This document shows, in pieces, positions 57,887 to 64,000 of a DNA stretch of 64,000 nucleotides. Both the position numbers and the translations under genes were made by a program. The first letter of the stretch is position 1; each line of letters starts with the position of its first letter. The DNA comes from Siderastrea radians (lineage: Eukaryota; Cnidaria; Anthozoa; Scleractinia; Rhizangiidae). The notes under the pieces were generated by a model. That model saw only the letters and a list, made by a program, of their open reading frames with translations, was not told where the DNA came from and searched no databases. The stretch is from contig OZ024890.1 of assembly GCA_964017195.1 (NCBI GenBank), forward strand, positions 53,299,841-53,363,840, written 5' to 3'.

Positions 57887-59390
57887 ATGAGAACGGTGAT
57901 TTTCTTATTCTTTTTTATCGTTTTTGTGCCGCTGTTATGTGAGGAAAACTCCTTGGTTGGATTCAGACTTTTTTATGACTACTCAAGAGGTAATTTTTAC
58001 AGTTCTTTTTAAAAATAATGTTTATAGAAACTGATCGTTTTCCCTAGATTCGCTTTAAAACCAAAGGAATAAGATGCCGGTATCCCATAATCTGTGTTCA
58101 ACATGTTCAAGCAAGTTAAGTTTAATCTTTAACAGTTGTGTTTACTGGAAAGAGAGGAAATAAAAATAAGTGAACATTAATCTTGTATTTACAACACTTA
58201 CTCACTTACATCGTCTATGAAAAGTGCGCATGCAAGTTTATTTTGCACGCGCATAGAATCTCGAGCCTTTTCTTATTGGCTAAATTTTTACTAGAGACAT
58301 TAAAAAGAGGAAAGAAAAAACACAACAACAATCACAGCAACAAGAACGGATTCAGTATTGGCACCAATTCTTTACGTTTGTAAAAATGATAGAGTTTATC
58401 ACTGTTTTCATTGCCAATGTCCTTTCTTTTATTCCGCATTGATACCATATAGTGTCTCTTTGTTTTCAGTGTTCTTGCATTCCTCTGTCACGCATGATTT
58501 TACTTCATCTTTAAAAATCGCCTTTTTATTCCTTCTTTTCAGGCTTTTTTCAGTTTAATGGAAAAGCTCAAACTGTTGATCTCACTGCTACACTCGTGTG
58601 TTTCACGTTTTGTGTATTACAAACAATTTTTGCATTTGTCAAGTGGAGAAGCAAAACTCTTTGTCTCCATAGAGCCGGGAGAAACAATACCAGGCGTATT
58701 CGTGGTATTCTTGGTAAGTGAAATTCGTTTAGCGCAGGTTTTGTACTTTTGAACCAAATAAAACTAGTAGATTAGCCAATAAGAATTCCGGTTTTTCACT
58801 TGGTAACCGGAATGGAAAAGCGCCGGCGAAGTTGCCGGATATGTTTTTGCGTGCGGTTCAGTTATTTCCAGTCCCTAGAGTCTTCTCCTGGATTGCAAAA
58901 TCTCGCAGTCAACATTGGTTTATCGTAGGAAATAGTTTTTTTTTAAGTAGCTAAGGTTGTGACGTAAGGAGCAAAAAATAAAATACTATGTTTTGTTTCA
59001 CTCACAGAGTCAAATATCGAGCGTATAGTGCTCAAAAGCGGGGAAGATCTCGTCCCAGTAACAGCGACCAGGGGGACCTTAATCAGACTGAAAGGCTCCA
59101 CGATTGAAATGCTGATTTGGTTCATTCTACATGAGCAGCGAGAGTCTGGAAAAATAGATTACATTGCATGTGGTTCTTTATTCTTTTACCGCAACCCAAC
59201 AGATCGTTTCAGTGGAATACTTGTTCAAAAGGCCTTGCATGCAATCATTGCAGATATTCGAATTAAATCGAGGAGAAAACGTAGAATTTTCTCATTTGGA
59301 GAAATGTCACCTGAATTGTTCAGGGGTAGCCAACGAGAAAATTTAAGCAGAATACTTGAAATGTGTTTCCTTCCTGGTCTGTCAGGTTGA
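57887..59390 (+). CDS. Small secreted or membrane protein, unrecognised, with repeat-derived C-terminus
   Basis: Three exons with matching phases: 57,887-57,989, 58,543-58,713 and 59,008-59,390 (stop), giving 218 residues. Exon 1 encodes a signal-peptide-like start (MRTVIFLFFFIVFVPLLC, then EENSLVGFRLFYDYSR). Exon 2 has a second hydrophobic span at about 46-67 (LTATLVCFTFCVLQTIFAFV) followed by a strongly basic stretch (Arg-rich, 68-90). Exon 3 encodes NIERIVLKSGEDLVPVT, GTLIRLKGSTIEMLIWFI and a basic RIKSRRKRR segment. All acceptors and donors fit GT-AG, including GTAATT, GTAAGT and ctcacag. From about 59,321 the sequence is a family F repeat end, so residues 197-218 (RGSQREN onward) and the stop come from the inserted repeat. 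The original C-terminus may have been different. I recognise no family. A protein with two membrane spans is one possible reading. Confidence 0.5.
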
Positions 59391-59600
59391 TTTATGGACT
59401 TTTAAGAGATATTTGTCAAAGCTAAGACAGATTGATCTGTTCGGATCCTTAAGCTGAAAATTTAATTCGCAGAAAATTTCAGAGAACAGAGTCTCATTCG
59501 CTGAATTTCCGAGCTGCTGTTGGCTCGGCCAATTTTACCACGTAACGAAAGTCTGAGGGTGACATTTCGCCAAAACGGAAAACTCTAGTTTTTGATCTCA
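59321..59600 (-). mobile_element. Family F fragment, inverted orientation
   Basis: Starts caggggtagccaacgag, a variant of the family terminus, and continues with the inverse of the family interior (gaatttccgagctgctgttg, gacatttcgcc). The far end is not recognisable. It supplies the stop codon of the gene at 57,887. Confidence 0.65.
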
Positions 59601-61108
59601 AGTAAATTCGAATTTAGGAGGCGACTACGGTCTTCTAACCAAATCATGGAGTTACACAATTAAGTAAACCAATGCCTAGTCTGGGTAAATTTCGACAAGC
59701 AAAATGCGACATGGCATGCGCGTCAAGTAGGAAATGAAATAGCCAGAAATGATAAGGTTACCGTAGAGATATTAAGTGAGAAACTGAAAACTGTAGCGAA
59801 CTTTGTTTTTAAGATGCGACACCGGCCTCTACTCTGGAACGTTAGTAAGCGCTTGCTCAACAGTAAAACATATAGTGTCGAACATCCTTTATTCAGTCTG
59901 GTAGACAATAGCATTGACAACAGTATACTTAATCAACACTGAGACTCGTTCAGCTGTGTCCACTGGCAGCTCACCGATGTTCGATATATCCTTCCTATAA
60001 TCCTAGTGATCTTTAGTATATTGTGCATAATTCGTAGTCCGGCATTGGACGAAATTCCAGCCAGTAAGGACAAGCTAACTGTCTGAACAACATCATAGCA
60101 ATTGAAAAGTTGTTTGCTAATTACGCAGTGGCTATAATGTCCGGCAGCCGGAAAGGGTCTTAAATAGACTAGTTCAAAGATGCCTAACAGTTAGAAATTT
60201 TTATAGAATTTCTACGTTTTCTACAAAATGCCTCATCCTAACTACCTAAAAGTATTCTACCTTCGTTTAGAATTTTCAAGCGATTAGAAAAAGGATAGTG
60301 GCTTCGCAGCTGCTTAGTTCTGCGAGCTTGAGCATACTATGAAATCGCCATGTCATCGCCATCGACACATCAAAAATTTCGCGGTTGCGGTTGACTCACG
60401 GGCACGGTTTCGACTGAGACTAAATGCCCAGCAGTCCAAACTTTTTACCGAATTTCTACGAAAAGTCGCATGTTAGCCTCCTGAAAGTATTCCATCTTCC
60501 AGGCATTTAGTCTATTTAAGACCCTTTTCGGCTGCTGGGCATTTAGCCACAACTACTGATTTAGTTGGCGGACAAGCACAAATAAACTCCAATTTACAGG
60601 GCGGCTCTATTCACCACCATTCAGATCTTAAACACTCAAAAATGACATCAAATCAGTATTAACTTTTGACCTCTATGATCACTTACCTGATGAAACAGTT
60701 CCTTTTCAGAAAAGCAATGATCGAAATTGTTCTGTTTGTACTACACTAAACTGTTTGTACGAGTAATGAGAACTTGAAATGCATGATTGCATAAAGCCGT
60801 CTCAAGTGCTTGATTTATTTTCGCTTAAGGAGGGTAGCGAATAATTTGCATCTGCTTCAACGCCAATTCATTTGTTAGCATAAGAATCATAAACGTTTAA
60901 AGTAAGGAGCTACACATACTTTAGTTTTAGCTAGTAGCTAGGACCTATACCAACACTAAAAAAACTGCCGCAGTTTAGATCATGTCAAAAACTTCAACGA
61001 TCAAACCATGTGAAGACAGCGATAACTTCAATCACACAAACTCAGTAGTACTTTTTGTGGTATTCAAAAAAGACCTAACTTCGTTAAATGTATGTTGCCG
61101 AGCAATAT
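59601..61108. other. Gene-free region
   Basis: Apart from the inverted-repeat element at 60,142-60,539, no gene or repeat was recognised. A 63-codon ORF at 60,982-61,173 runs into a family F end and is not credible. Confidence 0.35.
60142..60539. mobile_element. ~400-bp element with 30-bp inverted ends
   Basis: ccggcagccggaaagggtct(taaatagact) pairs with (agtctattta)agacccttttcggctgctgg at the right end. gaatttctacg occurs twice inside. No ORF. Confidence 0.7.
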
Positions 61109-61519
61109 ACAAGGGCACCCAACGAGAAAATCAGGAGAATGCTTCAAATGTTTTTCCTGGTTTGTCAGATTGATTTATGGCCTTAACAGGGATATTTGTG
61201 AAAGCTAAGAGAGGTTGAACTTTAGCTGAATATTTAGCTCGCAGAAAATTCTAGGGAACAGAGTGTCATTCGCCGAATTTCCGAGCTGCTGTTGGCTTGC
61301 CGAAAATGCTAGCTGACCTTATTTCATACTCTTCATACAAGGTATTTGCAACTCTGTTTACTCTATTAATTTTACCGGCATGTCGAACGGAAGTTTTCGG
61401 TGACATTTCGCCAAAGTGGAAAACTCTAGTTTTTGATCTCAAGTAAATGCAAATTTATAAGGCGACTAAGGTCTTCCGAACAGATATTTTCACCGGCAAG
61501 ATCCGTTGGATGCCCCTGA
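61109..61519 (-). mobile_element. Family F element, full copy, inverted orientation
   Basis: Left end aagggcacccaacgag and right end ccgttggatgcccctga are inverted; the interior is the reverse complement of the 2,499-2,927 copy in order (for example aatgctagctgacctta). It lies beside a second decayed copy. Confidence 0.7.
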
Positions 61520-61800
61520 TTTTTGTCGTATAGGGAATTTTTTTCTTAGGGGCAAAAAATGTCTTTTAGAGTAGTGCAAAATGAGGCCAGGTAGAAGTTC
61601 CAAACAACCAACAGCAGCTAAGAAATTTGGGAAACAAGAAGTCTTTCTCTTTTTCCCTTAAGTTTTTTCCGTGACTTCAGATAAAGAATCCGAACAGATC
61701 AAAGTGTGTTAGTATCGAAAATATCACTTCACTTGCGATCTTGAGAAATAGAAAATGGTATTCTAAGCTTTTCGCCAACATTTTCTTTTTGGGTTGTTTT
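61520..61800 (+). mobile_element. Diverged family F fragment
   Basis: Shares scattered interior motifs with the family (aggggcaaaaaatgtcttttagagt, gaatccgaacagatcaaagt) but neither terminus. It faces the neighbouring copy. Confidence 0.45.
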
Positions 61801-61879
61801 GTCCTTTTTGCCCGTTATGAAAATAACATATCTGAGCCTAAAAAACACAGGACAGGGTAAGTTGGAGGAAAGAGTTCGG

Positions 61880-63920
61880 AGTTATGCACATCCGTGTGCA
61901 ATACAGAGGAAGGCTTGGTTTACGTATCGCTTTTGAATCTAGTGATTATAAATGTCGTGGGATAAGAGAGAAAAACAGGCTATTAGTGATGTTAAGAAGG
62001 ATAATGCCATCTAATTTTTTCACTGGTGATAACCGTTTTCATGGTTTTAGGCTTGGTGTCTGGTCGCCGAACAAACTACCGTGATGGACCTAAGAAATGA
62101 CGTGAATTTTTTGAGACGAAACAAATTGTCCGCAATCAGTAAATTGACATCCAAATTTTTTTTATCTATTTCCAAAGTTAATGATGTGCTCAAACTAATG
62201 ATAAAAGGTTTATTTAATGTTTGTATTTGTTTTTCAAGGCGAATTATCTGTCTTTTAAGGCGAACTATTCGTCTTTCAAGACAAATACTGCCATTCTAAA
62301 ATGAGACTCCTGTTTCGCAATTTCGAAGCCTTAGTAATAGATCACCGCAACTTCTTAATATGTTATGACCAATAATTATATATAAATAGTGATTGACCCA
62401 CCAAATTGCCCGTCTTTATATGGTCATTATATATTTGATTCCGTTTCAGTGCGTGTGAACATACGGCAACTCAGGTTGTTTCCCATCAACCACCGCGGAC
62501 CTGTGTACACAGTTAGAGAGGTTTTAGAAGGTGAAACGGAAGAGTTTAGAACACTACAGCGTTTTATCTTCAAAGACTGCGGTAAGGATATATGCAAAGG
62601 AGCACGCTAAAAAAATTATTAGAAAGCGCCTTTGGATCAAAAGGCCTGGAAATTCCTGGTACAAACGAATGAGTATTTCACGGTAAACTGTGTAGAGCGA
62701 CTTTCGACACACACCTCACAGGAATTTTCTTCAAGTATAATTCGTTTCACGTTGAACGTTGACTGACGAGAGAAAACCTTGCTCCGTGGCCCTTGACCAA
62801 TGAAGTACTTTCTTGGTCTTTAGTTTCAGCTTTTAGACGATACGGTAAACAGTACAGTCCTCTCAAAGACGGCGAAGGAAGTTCCAAGCATATGATGTGC
62901 CTCAGCAAAAGCAGAATGGATAAGGAAGAGACAACTATGGTGACTGCTATTCCTGATAGAGTAGTGCGCCAAGACAGGAGATGTGAGGAAAACTTTCACG
63001 AACCCTGCCTTGTAGTAAAACCAGATCAGAAAGGTGTGAAAAACCGGCAAGAAAGTGAATTAGATGGAAGTAGCGACCACTTTGAAAGCGCGTATGAGCC
63101 TGCAAATATCATTCGCCGAGCTCTGGATGATTTGTTTTCAAAGGTAGGAAAAAATGTTAGGATTCTGATCGAGCGAAGGATTTGCAAAGTTGTGAGGAGG
63201 CTGCGTACAGTGGAATGAAAGACGGTTCGGGAGCAGTGGAGAGTAATAGTGATAGAAAGGAAGAAAAGATATCTGCATCTGAAGACTGCTTAAGGAAGAG
63301 AAATGGAGAAAGGAAATCAGTTAAGGTCGAGAATTTATCCAAGCCTATAAACAAACGTGTCGAGGACATGACAGAAATGATTAAATCAATGTTCGATCCG
63401 TGCATTGAAAAGATAGAACCCAACGGCGACGATAGTTGCTGGCTTTTTCGATCGCAAGGTAAAGAAGAAGTTATATGAAGAGAGCTTGAAGCCGTCTTGT
63501 TCATTTCATGAGGATACTATGCAAAAGAAATTTCGAGAGCAAGGTGTTTCATATTCGAGCGATATGAGTAAGGACGTCCTAAAGAAGACCATCAAAGCAT
63601 GTGATCTGACAGCAGAAGGCTTCACAAGTGAAGTGAAAGTCTCGTCAGAGCAACTGAAAAAAGAGCCGGGAAAGGGGTGCGTGTGAGGGATGGCTGCAGG
63701 TGTGTGAGGCAAGCGTGCACCCCGCACCTCGGATGATGTTAACGCCCCCACCACCCCCTGCTCTCCCACAGTGTTCATTGTGGAATGAGTCTGTTAGCTC
63801 GTGGGACTATTCTAAGGTTGCGCTTGGGGGAGGGGCCACAATTTTAGCGTTGTTCGCCGTGTACAGATGCTTCAGGTAAGAAGTGATTTCAGTTCTAACC
63901 GAAGTGGAATTAATGATTTA
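61880..63920 (+). repeat. ~2-kb segmental duplication, copy B
   Basis: Direct copy of 48,430-50,450, with substitutions and indels; it ends at gaattaatgattta, right where a family F element begins. Confidence 0.85.
62450..63876 (+). pseudogene. Unrecognised gene, copy B (frameshifted)
   Basis: Exon B (62,450-62,581) and exon C (from 62,830) keep the same acceptors, donor and phases as copy A. Exon C reads farther than in copy A, through RRCEENFHEPCLVV to about 63,185 (ANIIRRALDDLFSK), so the stop in copy A looks like a mutation. The long C-terminal ORF is broken. Near 63,440 the reading gctggctttttcg is two bases shorter than copy A, shifting the frame; a further indel follows near 63,670. 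The encoded segments still recognisable are NKRVEDMTEMIKSMFDPCIE and PSCSFHEDTMQKKFREQG. The membrane segment region (gttgttcgccgtgtacagat) and the final GTAAGA donor survive in DNA but not in a continuous frame. Likely a pseudogene, or else the pieces are separate exons. Confidence 0.55.
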
Positions 63921-64000
63921 GGGGCACCCAACAGTTCGTTTCGGGGAATATCTCTCCGGAGGGGGAAAATCGCCTGAGATATTCGGTTCAAATTGTAGCG
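63921..64000 (+). mobile_element. Family F element, left end (runs off window)
   Basis: ttaggggcacccaacagttc and then ctgagatattcggttcaaatt, matching the start of the copy at 2,499. Confidence 0.7.

Noticed and set aside
1..64000. CRISPR arrays, operons or prokaryotic defence systems
   Set aside because: No direct-repeat/spacer arrays or bacterial-style gene packing; the window is eukaryotic throughout.

Overview
The window is an animal nuclear genome, most likely an anthozoan cnidarian such as a stony coral. Genes are split by GT-AG introns, the DNA is AT-rich, two conserved metazoan RNA-processing genes are recognisable, and a lineage-specific array of intron-poor class A GPCRs sits in a dense field of short inverted-repeat transposons, tRNA-headed SINEs, LINE tails and a Penelope-like retroelement. 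The species assignment is inference.

Layout. (1) 1-7,038, minus strand: the 5' two-thirds or so of a ZCCHC7 (Air1/2-type, TRAMP complex) gene, nine exons with consistent splice phases, running off the left edge. (2) 7,039-8,963: a short divergent region holding a 515-bp MITE and a SINE. (3) 8,964-15,618, plus strand: a complete four-exon PHAX (snRNA export adaptor) gene. Its first intron carries a 3-kb inverted-repeat DNA transposon with a decayed integrase-type transposase and a nested LINE tail. (4) 15.6-20.9 kb: no recognised gene, but a 509-bp element with a 9-bp target duplication and a 2.1-kb foldback element made of palindromes. (5) 21.2-37.5 kb: three intact minus-strand GPCR genes plus one truncated copy on repeated spacer units. 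GPCR copies 2 and 3 lie 5,043 bp apart and differ by one residue in the predicted proteins. A 991-bp tandem duplication created the truncated copy. (6) 37.5-46.5 kb: gene-poor, with nested inverted repeats, including an inverted duplication of what looks like a first exon. (7) 46.5-47.9 kb: a 5'-truncated Penelope-like element with RT and GIY-YIG domains. (8) 48.4-50.4 and 61.9-63.9 kb: two direct copies of an unrecognised multi-exon gene whose last readable exon ends in a membrane anchor. The second copy is frameshifted. (9) 52.8-53.8 kb: a fourth GPCR whose usual start codon is lost. (10) 57.9-59.4 kb: a three-exon gene for an unrecognised small membrane protein whose C-terminus is supplied by an inserted repeat.

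How the parts relate. ZCCHC7 and PHAX are head to head and act on opposite fates of nuclear RNA: exosome-linked decay and cap-dependent export. The GPCR array is a young local expansion spread by duplications that also carried spacer repeats, and several breakpoints fall in or beside palindromic elements. Much of the rest is layered non-autonomous DNA transposons. I could run no alignment or structure prediction. Gene identities rest on motifs and exon-phase consistency read by eye, and most element boundaries are accurate only to a few bases.
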